Positions 8,993 through 16,876 of a stretch of DNA of 34,900 nucleotides are shown here, piece after piece. The stretch's first letter is position 1; the number at the start of each line of letters is the position of its first letter. Under the pieces are notes generated by a model that worked only from the letters and a program-made list of their open reading frames with translations, was not told the DNA's origin and searched no databases. The position numbers were made by a program, and so were the translations under genes. The stretch is from a virus. The stretch spans positions 1 through 34,900 of IMG/VR virus record IMGVR_UViG_3300018481_000048. One strand, written 5' to 3'.

Positions 8993-10306
8993 TTGCCAAA
9001 TTTGAAACGTACGGTCAAGCGCGTCAAGAATGCCTTCCGTTTCTATGATACAACTCGTGAGCAATATACTCAATCGATAGGAACAAGTTCATACTCAATG
9101 CTCGATGGTTATCGAGCTAAGTATGGAAACGAACGGACTATTGTTTCGTCGATTTATATGCGAATCGCAATCGATGTTGCTGGCATTCCGATGCGGCATG
9201 TAAAATTAGATGATCAAGGTCGATATCTTCATGATATTGATAGCCCGCTCAATGATTGCTTCACTCTCGAACCAAACATCGATCAAGGACCTCGGGCATT
9301 TCGTCAAAACATTGCAGGAAGTTTATTCGACGAAGGTTGTGTTGCTATTGTTCCAGTAAATACTACTATTGATGATATGACTGAAGAAGTTGTTAGTATT
9401 AACGATATGCGTTTAGGGACTATTCTTCAGTGGTATCCCCGGCACGTTAGAATTCGTCTTTATAACGAATCTATTGGGGATCATCAAGAAATTATTATTG
9501 AGAAACAAAAAGCCGCAATCGTTCAAAACCCCTTGTATGCTGTTATGAATGCTCCGAATTCAACTCTACAAAGACTTGTTCGTAAATTGAGCATGCTTGA
9601 TAGCGTTGATGAGGCAACAAGTTCTGGTAAATTAGACCTTATCATTCAGTTACCATACGTTATTAAGTCTGATGCTCGTCGTCGTCAAGCGGAAAGTCGT
9701 CGAGAGGATATTGAGTTTCAGCTTAAGCAAGGTAAGTATGGAATTGCATATACTGATGGAACTGAAAAGATTACTCAACTCAATCGTCCTGCTGAAAATA
9801 ATTTACTTAAACAAATTGAATACTTAACTGAATTATTATATTCTCAGTTGGGTATTACAAAATCGGTTATGGATGGAACTGCTGACGAAGCAACCATGAT
9901 TAATTATTACAACCGAACGGTTGAACCAATTTTAGATGCTATTCGGGAAGCTGAACATCGATCTTTTATTGGTAAAAAAGGAACTAATAATAAAGAGAAG
10001 ATTGAATATTTCAATCAACCATTTAAGTTAGTTCCAGTTTCAAATCTGGCCGAAGTTGCTGATAAATTTACTCGTAATGAAATTCTTACTAGTAATGAGT
10101 TTAGAGGAATTCTCGGTCTTCCGCCTCATCCTGATCCAAAAGCCGATCAATTAGTAAATAGTAATATGCCCCAGCCAGTTCAAAATGTAGATCAACCGTC
10201 AGGTCCTACTTTTGATGAAATTGATGGCATTATGAATGAAGTATTTGCTGGTTTAACATCCGACATCGAAGAACTGTCTAAGGGGGCAGGTGATGGAGGA
10301 GGCTAA
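8993..10306 (+). CDS. Portal protein
   Basis: The 437-residue protein, size and fold type of HK97-family portals, forms the dodecameric gate through which DNA enters and leaves the capsid. Features include an N-terminal basic stretch (KRTVKRVKNAF), the VSSIYMRIAIDVAGIPM helix, a central clip and stem region, YLTELLYSQLGITKSVMDGTADEATMIN (about 276-305) typical of portal stems, and TRNEILTSNEFRGILGLPPHPDP near the C-terminus. It begins at TTG (8993) behind an excellent GGAGGAGGTG site at 8976-8985. The end overlaps the following gene. Confidence 0.9.
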   Translation: MPNLKRTVKRVKNAFRFYDTTREQYTQSIGTSSYSMLDGYRAKYGNERTIVSSIYMRIAIDVAGIPMRHVKLDDQGRYLHDIDSPLNDCFTLEPNIDQGPRAFRQNIAGSLFDEGCVAIVPVNTTIDDMTEEVVSINDMRLGTILQWYPRHVRIRLYNESIGDHQEIIIEKQKAAIVQNPLYAVMNAPNSTLQRLVRKLSMLDSVDEATSSGKLDLIIQLPYVIKSDARRRQAESRREDIEFQLKQGKYGIAYTDGTEKITQLNRPAENNLLKQIEYLTELLYSQLGITKSVMDGTADEATMINYYNRTVEPILDAIREAEHRSFIGKKGTNNKEKIEYFNQPFKLVPVSNLAEVADKFTRNEILTSNEFRGILGLPPHPDPKADQLVNSNMPQPVQNVDQPSGPTFDEIDGIMNEVFAGLTSDIEELSKGAGDGGG

Positions 10307-11111
10307 GGCATTAATTCATTCTGTATTATCTCATGAGTATAATCCTGCCACATATGACCCATTAAAAGCTCATGAGTATTACCTTAGAACTCGAGAATTA
10401 AAAGGTCGAGATCCGTCCGGATTAGGAAAAAAGAATAAAAAGGATTGGACTAAGGTTCGAACTGCTATTGCAGCAGACAAAGCTAACGAGTCAAAAGATC
10501 TAGCAGCTAAAAAGACTGCTGAACTTACTAAATTGCGAGAGACAGTGCAAGCTAAGAGGTCTGAAATTAGAGCAGCTATAAAACAAGCTCTTGACGACAT
10601 CAAAGCAAACACTAAAGCGAGTTTGGAGAAAGTTGCTCAAAGTAAAGCTGATCAACTTGCTGATATCGCTTCTAAGAGACAAGAAGATTTAGAAAAAGCG
10701 CAAGCTAAAACTCAATCTCAACTTGATGCTCTTGGCTCTTTACCTCTAAAAGCAACTCGAGCACAAAAAGCAGCGTATTCATCAAACGTTGCTCGAATCA
10801 AAGGTGAGGGCAAAGCAGAAACAGCAAAAATTATTAATGAATCTAGAACCAATGAGAAACAGGTTCGAGAAGGTTCATCAGAAGTTAGAAAAATGATCTC
10901 CGAACAACGCACTCAGCAGTCACAAGCAGTTCGAGAAGATGCTGCAAACAAGATGACTTCTGACTTGAAAGAAACTGTAAAATCGGCGCAGGTAAAATAC
11001 GACATGCTAAAGAAGCAGTTAACTGCAAAGTATGAGTCGATTTATCAACAGCAGTTTGACGTGATCAAGACCGGTAAAACTTCCCGAAAGGACAGACAAA
11101 ATGGGACCTGA
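10293..11111 (+). CDS. Coiled-coil protein, scaffold-like, with AHEYYLRTRELKGR motif
   Basis: The product (272 residues from ATG 10293; a GTG at 10290 would add one) opens with YNPATYDPLKAHEYYLRTR, a motif seen in capsid-assembly proteins and often linked to the HxGVKGQKWG motif present in the protein at 6380. The rest is Lys/Glu/Ala/Gln-rich with long heptad-like stretches (about 60-150 and 165-250). That composition fits an internal scaffold or capsid assembly factor. AGGGGG (10281-10286) is correctly spaced for 10293. It overlaps the portal end and the protease start. Confidence 0.65.
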   Translation: MEEAKALIHSVLSHEYNPATYDPLKAHEYYLRTRELKGRDPSGLGKKNKKDWTKVRTAIAADKANESKDLAAKKTAELTKLRETVQAKRSEIRAAIKQALDDIKANTKASLEKVAQSKADQLADIASKRQEDLEKAQAKTQSQLDALGSLPLKATRAQKAAYSSNVARIKGEGKAETAKIINESRTNEKQVREGSSEVRKMISEQRTQQSQAVREDAANKMTSDLKETVKSAQVKYDMLKKQLTAKYESIYQQQFDVIKTGKTSRKDRQNGT

Positions 11112-13143
11112 CTTTAGTGGTTGGGCGACTAAGGCGAATGTTAAATGTTCAGATGGTCTGACCATCATGCCTCACGCCTTCCAACGCCAAAATAAGATGC
11201 GAGTTCCTTTGGTGTGGCAGCATGGACACGATGACCCAGAGAATGTTCTTGGGCATGCTATTCTTGAAGACCGTGCCGAAGGCGTTTATGCACATTGTTA
11301 TTTTAATGATTCTGCGAAGGCAGTGGTTGCAAAGGGCTTGGTTCAGCACCAGGATGTCAATTCCCTTTCGATTTGGGCTAATCAGCTGATTAAGCGGGCG
11401 GGAAGCGTTCTTCATGGAGCAATCCGTGAGGTCAGTCTTGTTCTTGCGGGCGCTAACCCTGGCGCGTTGATTGAGACTGTGGCTATTGCTCATTCTGACG
11501 GATTCGATGAGGATTTGGAAGATGAGTTGATTTTTAAGTTCAATGAAGTTGTTGAGCTTGTTCATTCGGATGACGCGACAGAGATTGTCACGGCTGATGA
11601 AACACAGGCAGAGGATGATGTTTCCCACGCGGTTGTCGTCTCTGATCCTAACCTGGGTGACCTCGTTGAAAATGAGGACATCTATAACTCTATGACTGCT
11701 GAGCAACAGGGTCTTTTAGAGTTTCTCGTTGGCGCTGCTATTGAGGCGACGTCGTCTGCTGCTCATTCGGATATGCAGGAAACTGAAGACAACGCCAATA
11801 TCGGCACTAAAGACACCCAGGATGCCATTACCGGCAAGGAAGGAAACGACACGATGTCCCACAGCAATGTGTTTGAGACCAAAGACGAGACGAAGGCTCC
11901 GTACCGACTCTCGCACACCGACATTGAGGCAATTCTCAATGATGCCAAGAACAGCCCGAATGGGTTGCTCAGTCATGCCGTCAATCGCTTCGCGGAGGAG
12001 CATCTCGAGCATGGCATCGAGGACATCGAGGTTCTGTTCCCGGACGCCAAGGCGATCGATGACGTTCCCGAGTTCCGCAAGCGTCGTACCGAATGGGTTG
12101 ACGTCGTTCTTACCGGCGTTCGAAAGAGCCCTTTCGCGAATATCAAGACCATCTGGGCTGACCTGACCTTTGACGAGGCTCGTGCTAAGGGTTATGTCAA
12201 GGGTAATATGAAGAAGGAAGAGTTCTTCAAAGTTGCCAAGCGTGTTACCTCCCCCACCACGATCTATAAGAAGCAGAAGCTTGATCGTGATGATATGCTG
12301 GATATCACTGATTTCAATGTGGTTCTCTGGCTCAAGGGTGAAATGCGCATCATGCTGGACGAGGAAATCGCTCGTAGTATTCTCATGGGCGATGGTCGTG
12401 CAGCAGACGATGAGGACAAGATCGACGAGGAGAAGCTTCGTCCGATTGCGACCGACTCGGTTGTCTATACGACGACGGTTAATGTCAATATCGATGACGC
12501 CAGCTCTTCGATGCAGGAAGTCATTGATAAGCTGATTTTGAATCGTCAGCACCTCCGCGGCACCGGCCTTCCGACGCTGTTTACGACGGAGACGTATATT
12601 TCCAGGCTCATGCTTCTTAAAGATACCACGGGTCGCGATCTCTATCGTTCTCTCGAGGAGATCTCTACGAAGCTTCGTGTCAGCCGTATTGTTCCGGTTG
12701 AGGCTCTTGAAGAGTATTCGGATATCGTTGCGATTCTTGTCAACCCGATCGACTATGTTGTCGGTGCAAACAAGGGCGGAGAGGTTACGACGTTCGAGGA
12801 CTTCGACATCGATTACAACCAGCATAAGTACCTGATCGAGACCCGGATTTCTGGTGCTCTCGTGAAGCTCAAGGCTGCGCTTGTTCTGAATCGAGTTGAG
12901 GGCGATGTTACCCTTGTCACGCCTAATGAGCCGACGTTCGTTTCGTCTACTGGTGTGGTTACCATTGTTGCTACTACGGGTATCGTTTACAAGGATGAGG
13001 ATGGTTCTACTCTGAGCGCCGGTGCTCAGGCTGCTCTGGACCCGGGTGAGAGCCTTGAGGTCTACGCTCATCCGTCAAGCTCCTCTTATGCCCTGGAAGA
13101 CAGTGAGCATGCTTACTGGAAGTTCACCCGGCCCGAGGCCTGA
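11101..13143 (+). CDS. Prohead protease fused to HK97-fold major capsid protein
   Basis: The 680-residue fusion has an S78-type protease at about 1-130: VPLVWQHGHD supplies His41, VNSLSIW and REVSLVLAGANPGA (Ser112) the rest. An acidic linker (about 135-250) leads to the capsid domain. This shows E-loop and P-domain features such as FRKRRTEWVDVVLTG and SRIVPVEAL, and ends in a small Ig-like module near residue 610 (TPNEPTFVSSTGVVTI). A second in-frame ATG at 11854 has AAGGAAGGA upstream (11836-11844), so a separate 429-residue capsid protein could also be made. Codon usage turns GC-rich close to that point. The ATG at 11101 overlaps the preceding gene. Confidence 0.88.
   Translation: MGPDFSGWATKANVKCSDGLTIMPHAFQRQNKMRVPLVWQHGHDDPENVLGHAILEDRAEGVYAHCYFNDSAKAVVAKGLVQHQDVNSLSIWANQLIKRAGSVLHGAIREVSLVLAGANPGALIETVAIAHSDGFDEDLEDELIFKFNEVVELVHSDDATEIVTADETQAEDDVSHAVVVSDPNLGDLVENEDIYNSMTAEQQGLLEFLVGAAIEATSSAAHSDMQETEDNANIGTKDTQDAITGKEGNDTMSHSNVFETKDETKAPYRLSHTDIEAILNDAKNSPNGLLSHAVNRFAEEHLEHGIEDIEVLFPDAKAIDDVPEFRKRRTEWVDVVLTGVRKSPFANIKTIWADLTFDEARAKGYVKGNMKKEEFFKVAKRVTSPTTIYKKQKLDRDDMLDITDFNVVLWLKGEMRIMLDEEIARSILMGDGRAADDEDKIDEEKLRPIATDSVVYTTTVNVNIDDASSSMQEVIDKLILNRQHLRGTGLPTLFTTETYISRLMLLKDTTGRDLYRSLEEISTKLRVSRIVPVEALEEYSDIVAILVNPIDYVVGANKGGEVTTFEDFDIDYNQHKYLIETRISGALVKLKAALVLNRVEGDVTLVTPNEPTFVSSTGVVTIVATTGIVYKDEDGSTLSAGAQAALDPGESLEVYAHPSSSSYALEDSEHAYWKFTRPEA
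11854..13143 (+). other. Possible internal start: stand-alone major capsid protein
   Basis: The ATG at 11854 is in frame with the fusion, corresponds to residue 252 and follows a purine-rich AAGGAAGGA eight to ten bases upstream. The product would begin MSHSNVFETKDETK and contain the whole capsid domain. Capsids need hundreds of coat copies per protease, so internal initiation would solve the stoichiometry. Cleavage of the fusion by its own protease is the alternative. Confidence 0.45.
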
Positions 13144-13161
13144 TTGAAATAGGAGATTTGT

Positions 13162-13491
13162 ATGAACCGGTTTTCTGGTAAAGTCGGTTACGGCGAATCT
13201 CAAGAAGTTCCAACTGATTCTGGTGTGTGGAAGAATGTAGTTATCGAGCGACAATATTATGGGGATATTGTTCCCATTAGTAAGCAAAATGACAGTTCTG
13301 ACCAAGCTAATGATAATATTTCAGTTGGGCATTCGATCAGTATCGTTGCGGATGAATATGCACAAAATAATTTCATGAATATTTTGTATGTTATGTGGGG
13401 TGGAAAACCTTGGCGAGTTGCTAAAGTTCAAGTTCTTCACCCGCGCCTTATCCTTCGTGTAGATAGAATTTATAATGGAGACACGATTTAA
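13162..13491 (+). CDS. Head-tail closure or connector protein
   Basis: A 109-residue beta-rich protein downstream of the capsid gene, in the position of head completion proteins (HK97 gp7/SPP1 gp16-like). Features are an N-terminal SGKVGYGES stretch, VVIERQYYGDIVPIS, SIVADEYAQNNFMNILYVMWGGKPWRV and a final VLHPRLILRVDRIYNGD, the usual signature of a connector that ends with a strand pair. AGGAGATT precedes the ATG. The stop is immediately followed by the next ATG (TAAATG). Assignment is from fold-like pattern plus synteny. Confidence 0.65.
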   Translation: MNRFSGKVGYGESQEVPTDSGVWKNVVIERQYYGDIVPISKQNDSSDQANDNISVGHSISIVADEYAQNNFMNILYVMWGGKPWRVAKVQVLHPRLILRVDRIYNGDTI

Positions 13492-13794
13492 ATGGGGACA
13501 AGACTAGAATTACATACAATACTAAAAACTTTGGGGGCTCAGAAAGTATATTTTCAGCCCCCACCGGATTCAGTTATGGAATATCCGTGCATTCGGTATC
13601 ATCGCAATGACGTCGATACCTCTTTCGCCGACAACCTCCCGTATCGCCGTAAGAAGCGATATCTGGTGACGGTCATTGACACAGATCCAGACAGTCCAAT
13701 TCCAGACCGCGTTGGAGCGCTCGAGGCATGCACCTTTGAGCAATTCTACGCGGTTGACAACCTCAACCATGATGTCTTCCAACTGTTCTTCTAA
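13492..13794 (+). CDS. Tail terminator-like protein
   Basis: The 100-residue protein has the pattern of minor tail proteins that cap the tail tube and join it to the head: an N-terminal helix (LHTILKTLG), YFQPPPDSVMEYPCIRYHR, a strand with LPYRRKKRYLVTVIDTDPDS and a C-terminal helix plus strand. It starts directly at the ATG after the preceding TAA. The first 65 bases are AT-rich, but the rest uses GC-rich codons that continue into the next gene, which may mark a recombination joint inside the gene. Confidence 0.65.
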   Translation: MGTRLELHTILKTLGAQKVYFQPPPDSVMEYPCIRYHRNDVDTSFADNLPYRRKKRYLVTVIDTDPDSPIPDRVGALEACTFEQFYAVDNLNHDVFQLFF

Positions 13795-13803
13795 GGAGAA
13801 GAA

Positions 13804-14712
13804 ATGACTGCTCTTGCATGGGACGAGACGGGTGAACACTTTTTCGAAACTGGTGTTGACCACGGAGTCCTCTACCTGATTACTGCTGGCCTGTATGATA
13901 CGGGCTTCGCATGGAACGGTCTTACTGGCGTTACCGAGACTCCCTCGGGCGCTGAGCCGACTGCTCTTTATGCGGATAACATCAAATATCTTAACTTGAT
14001 CTCACTCGAAGAGTTTGGCGGCACGATTACCGCTTATACTTATCCGGATGAGTTCAGTCTTTGCGATGGAACTGCCATTCCATCTCCTGGCGTCACTGTT
14101 GGTCAACAGGCTCGTCGTAGTTTTGGGCTTAGCTATCGTACCCGAATCGGAAACGACGAGGTCGGCGATCAGCTTGGTTATAAATTGCATCTTGCTTATG
14201 GCGCAACCGCGAAGCCGTCGGAAAAGGCATATACGACGGTTAACGATTCGCCTGCTGGCGTTGAATTTAGTTGGGAATTCTCAACGGTTCCCGTTCCTGT
14301 TACGGATCTTCGAAACACTTCTCTTATTACTGTGGATTCTCGAACCGTTGATCCGGCCGCGTTAGCTTCACTTGAAGAAATTCTTTATGGCAATGTTAGC
14401 ACGGAGCCCCGTCTTCCTGAGCCAGATGAGGTTCTTGCCCTTCTGGCTGGTGATCCTACGGCGTCTAACGTTGCTGTAACTGGTGATGTTGATTCGATTG
14501 ATATCACTGGGACGACTGCTAATGTTCTGTTCACTGTCGCCGCTTGGGATGGGGATAGCTTTAATGTGGTTGTTGGTGGAAACGAGGTTAACGAGGTGGC
14601 TGCTGAAGCACTTGTGCTTGCTAATGGCGTGCACCGAATTACCCTGTCTCCTGCTGCCGGTTTCTATATTCCCACGGCACAGAATGATGTGTTTATCGTC
14701 ACTGTGACGTGA
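13804..14712 (+). CDS. Major tail protein 1 with C-terminal extension domain
   Basis: This 302-residue tail-tube protein has a core (about 1-210) with WDETGEHFFETGVDHGVLY, GFAWNGLTGVTE, FGGTITAYTYPDEF and FGLSYRTRIGNDEVG. These match block by block the protein at 15294, so the two are paralogs. Residues from about 215 onward (SNVAVTGDVDSIDITGTTANVLFTVAAWDG) form an extra Ig-like beta domain, often displayed on tail tubes. AAGGAGAAG precedes the ATG. Its codon usage is more GC-rich than that of its paralog, consistent with high expression, so it is probably the main tube subunit. Confidence 0.85.
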   Translation: MTALAWDETGEHFFETGVDHGVLYLITAGLYDTGFAWNGLTGVTETPSGAEPTALYADNIKYLNLISLEEFGGTITAYTYPDEFSLCDGTAIPSPGVTVGQQARRSFGLSYRTRIGNDEVGDQLGYKLHLAYGATAKPSEKAYTTVNDSPAGVEFSWEFSTVPVPVTDLRNTSLITVDSRTVDPAALASLEEILYGNVSTEPRLPEPDEVLALLAGDPTASNVAVTGDVDSIDITGTTANVLFTVAAWDGDSFNVVVGGNEVNEVAAEALVLANGVHRITLSPAAGFYIPTAQNDVFIVTVT

Positions 14713-14737
14713 TAAAATTTTGATGGGAGACCAGAGA

Positions 14738-15283
14738 ATGCTTAGTATTATCATTCCCGGAATGGATTTCTACAATGATGGAACTAATGAGTTCATTACT
14801 TATGAACCGATCACTGTAGAATTAGAGCATTCTCTGGTCTCGCTGTCAAAATGGGAGTCTAAGTTTGGAAAACCCTTTCTTCTTGATGATGACAAAAGTC
14901 AAGAAGAAATAAAAGGTTACATAGAAGCTATGATAACCTCGAACAATTTCTCTTCAGATATATTCGATAGAATGACACAAGAAAATTATGATGCAATCAA
15001 TGACTATATCAAGTCTCCTCAATCCGCGACGACTTTTTCAGATGTTGGCGCGAGTAGGAGAGGATTTAAAGAAATCATCACATCAGAAGTAATTTATTAT
15101 TGGATGGTTGCTGCTAATATTCCTCTTGATTGTGAAACCTGGCATCTTAACAGACTCTTTTCTCTTATTCGAATTTATAGCGCAAAGAATTCAAAAGAGA
15201 AAAAGATGTCGCCTAGAGACGCTGCTGCTCGTCAAAGGCAACTTAACGAAGAGCGTAAGGCGAAACTAGGAACTACTGGATAG
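14738..15283 (+). CDS. Tail assembly chaperone
   Basis: The product (181 residues from ATG 14738) contains SLSKWESKFGKPFL followed by helices with EEIKGYIEAMITS and NDYIKSPQSATTFSD. This is a known tail-chaperone pattern in actinobacterial and gut siphophages; these proteins coat the tape measure during tail building. GGGAGA (14724-14729) is correctly spaced for ATG 14738, so I prefer it to the upstream TTG. No downstream frameshift partner is visible: a -1 slip near AAAAAGA would hit a stop quickly. Position between two major tail proteins is unusual. Repeat R2 lies in its SKWES codons. Confidence 0.75.
   Translation: MLSIIIPGMDFYNDGTNEFITYEPITVELEHSLVSLSKWESKFGKPFLLDDDKSQEEIKGYIEAMITSNNFSSDIFDRMTQENYDAINDYIKSPQSATTFSDVGASRRGFKEIITSEVIYYWMVAANIPLDCETWHLNRLFSLIRIYSAKNSKEKKMSPRDAAARQRQLNEERKAKLGTTG
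14845..14858 (+). repeat. Directional repeat copy R2, inside the tail chaperone gene
   Basis: An exact 14-base match to the R1/R5 core (GTCAAAATGGGAGT), read here as part of the conserved SKWES codons, so protein constraint could explain this copy alone. Confidence 0.6.
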
Positions 15284-15293
15284 GAGATAGCCA

Positions 15294-16103
15294 ATGACAA
15301 AGATTGCTTGGGATTTGGTTGGGTCTAAAAGATTTGAAATTGGTGTAGATCGGGGAGTATTATATACGCCTTATGATACAGTTCCCATTGGTGTTCTTGA
15401 TGAGTACCCCAAGGGATTTGCTTGGAATGGATTAAAAAGCGTTGAGAGTAGGCAAGAAGGAACCGCAACGACTTCGATTCATTATGATGGCGTAAAAACA
15501 TATGATGTTGTTTATCCTGGAGATTTTTCTGCTTCTCTTACCGCCTATACATATCCTGATGAGTTTGTTCCTTTCGATGGTTTGGTTGAAGTTGTCGAAG
15601 GATTCTTTGTTGACAATCAACCACGAGAAACTTTTGGTCTTAGCTTTAGAACATTAAATGGAAACGATGTATCTGGTATTGAATATGGATACAAACTTCA
15701 CATTTTATATAATTTGGCTGCCGTTTCTGATGGAATTGCCACTAATACGGTTGAGAGTAATGTATCGCCAATTGAATTTAAATGGACTTTAACTACTACT
15801 CCCGTTGAAATTCGTGGACATCGACCATCTGCGCATTTAGTTTTAGATTCTAACAAAGTTGATTCAGATAAACTTTTAATTATTGAAGATCTTTTGTATG
15901 GAACTGAAGATTTAGATGCTCGTCTTCCATCTATGAATGACGTTCTTTCTATCTTAGTTTTGGACGTTATTGATAATGAAGATGGAACATGGAGTGCAAC
16001 TGCTCCTGATGAGATTCTATCTGTTTCATCAACGGGGTCATTTACGCTTATTGCCGCGGCTGCTAGCTATATTGATGCTTACAGCTATGAGATTCCTGTC
16101 TAG
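15294..16103 (+). CDS. Major tail protein 2 (paralog)
   Basis: The 269-residue protein is aligned along most of its length with the protein at 13804: WDLVGSKRFEIGVDRGVLY, GFAWNGLKSVES, FSASLTAYTYPDEFVPFDG, ETFGLSFRTLNGNDVSG and VSPIEFKWTLTTTPVEI occupy equivalent places. It lacks the long Ig-like tail and ends in a shorter beta segment. AGGAGATAG precedes the ATG. Codons are AT-rich, unlike the first copy. It could be a minor tube subunit, a tail-tip tube ring or a relic of duplication. Confidence 0.8.
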   Translation: MTKIAWDLVGSKRFEIGVDRGVLYTPYDTVPIGVLDEYPKGFAWNGLKSVESRQEGTATTSIHYDGVKTYDVVYPGDFSASLTAYTYPDEFVPFDGLVEVVEGFFVDNQPRETFGLSFRTLNGNDVSGIEYGYKLHILYNLAAVSDGIATNTVESNVSPIEFKWTLTTTPVEIRGHRPSAHLVLDSNKVDSDKLLIIEDLLYGTEDLDARLPSMNDVLSILVLDVIDNEDGTWSATAPDEILSVSSTGSFTLIAAAASYIDAYSYEIPV

Positions 16104-16111
16104 GAGCCGAT

Positions 16112-16477
16112 ATGCCTTCTGTTACTGGTTACACCACTGAAGCGATTGATGATATGTTTGACGGTGTAAACAATATTCTTTTTAACCGCCAAACAACCAA
16201 CTATACACTAATTTCATCAGATGCTCGTAAATACATCGAAATGGACATTGCTGGAGCCAACGACCTTACTGTTCCACCAAACGTGGACGTTCCTATTGTG
16301 GTTGGAACTTGGATTACCGTAGTTCAACGAGGCGCGGGGTTAACAACGATCGTTCCCGGATCTGGTGTTACTATTCATTCTCTTTTAGGACTTGACTCGG
16401 CCGGTCAGTATTCCGAAATTCGACTTCTTAAAGTGGCCACAAACGAATGGTACGCTTTTGGAGATCTAACTACTTGA
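16112..16477 (+). CDS. Appendage-like beta protein between tail genes
   Basis: A 121-residue protein. An N-terminal helix-turn segment (GYTTEAIDDMFDGVNNILFN) is followed by a beta domain with NDLTVPPNVDVPIVVGTWITVVQRGAG, GSGVTIHSL and KVATNEWYAFGDLTT. This module is frequently attached to phage appendage and tail-fibre proteins. It is a free-standing gene between the second tail-tube gene and the gp10-like gene. TAGGAG is upstream of the ATG. It probably decorates the tail or tail tip, which is inferred. Confidence 0.6.
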   Translation: MPSVTGYTTEAIDDMFDGVNNILFNRQTTNYTLISSDARKYIEMDIAGANDLTVPPNVDVPIVVGTWITVVQRGAGLTTIVPGSGVTIHSLLGLDSAGQYSEIRLLKVATNEWYAFGDLTT

Positions 16478-16495
16478 CTATGAAAGGAATCGTCG

Positions 16496-16876
16496 ATGCT
16501 TAGTGTTTCGTCTAGCGGTTCCTTTAAGAAATTAGAGAAGTATTTAGATAAAGGTCAAAATGGGAGTTTACCATCAATTTTTGATCGTTATGGTAAACAA
16601 GGAGTTATAGCTTTATCTTCTGGAACACCATTGGAAAGTGGAGAAACTGCTAGTTCTTGGGGTTATCAGATTCGTAAAGGAAAAAGTCGTACAACTCTTG
16701 TATGGACAAACGATCACGTAGAAAATCAAATTAATATTGCCATCATTTTACAGTATGGGCATGGAACTAGAACTGGAGGTTGGGTTGAAGGAAGAGACTA
16801 TATCAACCCAGCAATGCGTCCGGTATTTGACGAAATGGCTCAAAGAATCTGGGAAGAGGTGACAAAGAATGGCTAA
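16496..16876 (+). CDS. Gp10-like minor tail or connector protein
   Basis: The 126-residue protein has the pattern of HK97 gp10-like/tail-completion proteins: an N-terminal helix (FKKLEKYLDK), LPSIFDRYGKQGVIALSSGTP, the signature SGETASSWGYQI, then IAIILQYGHGTRTGGWVEGRDYINPAMRPVFDEM. That last block is a widely shared ending of gp10-type proteins. The usual position is between capsid and tail tube; here it directly precedes the tape measure and overlaps it by eight bases. AAAGGAAT precedes the ATG. Confidence 0.75.
   Translation: MLSVSSSGSFKKLEKYLDKGQNGSLPSIFDRYGKQGVIALSSGTPLESGETASSWGYQIRKGKSRTTLVWTNDHVENQINIAIILQYGHGTRTGGWVEGRDYINPAMRPVFDEMAQRIWEEVTKNG
16554..16568 (+). repeat. Directional repeat copy R3, inside the gp10-like gene
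   Basis: A 15-base exact match to the R1/R5 core (GTCAAAATGGGAGTT), read in a different frame from R2: here the codons spell GQNGS, in R2 they spell SKWES. Protein similarity therefore cannot explain the shared DNA. Confidence 0.7.

Noticed and set aside
11094-11108. GACAAAATGGGACCT as a sixth repeat copy
   Set aside because: Three mismatches to the core, and the ATGGGA there is the start of the protease gene; kept only as a weak possibility.
11716-13071. Long minus-strand frame opposite the capsid gene
   Set aside because: The capsid protein is clearly coded on the plus strand; the opposite frame is a by-product of GC-rich codons and has no family motif.
15190-15283. Programmed -1 frameshift in the tail chaperone gene (AAAAAGA)
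   Set aside because: The -1 frame reaches a stop within about 25 codons and does not extend into a helical second product; a tail-tube paralog follows instead.
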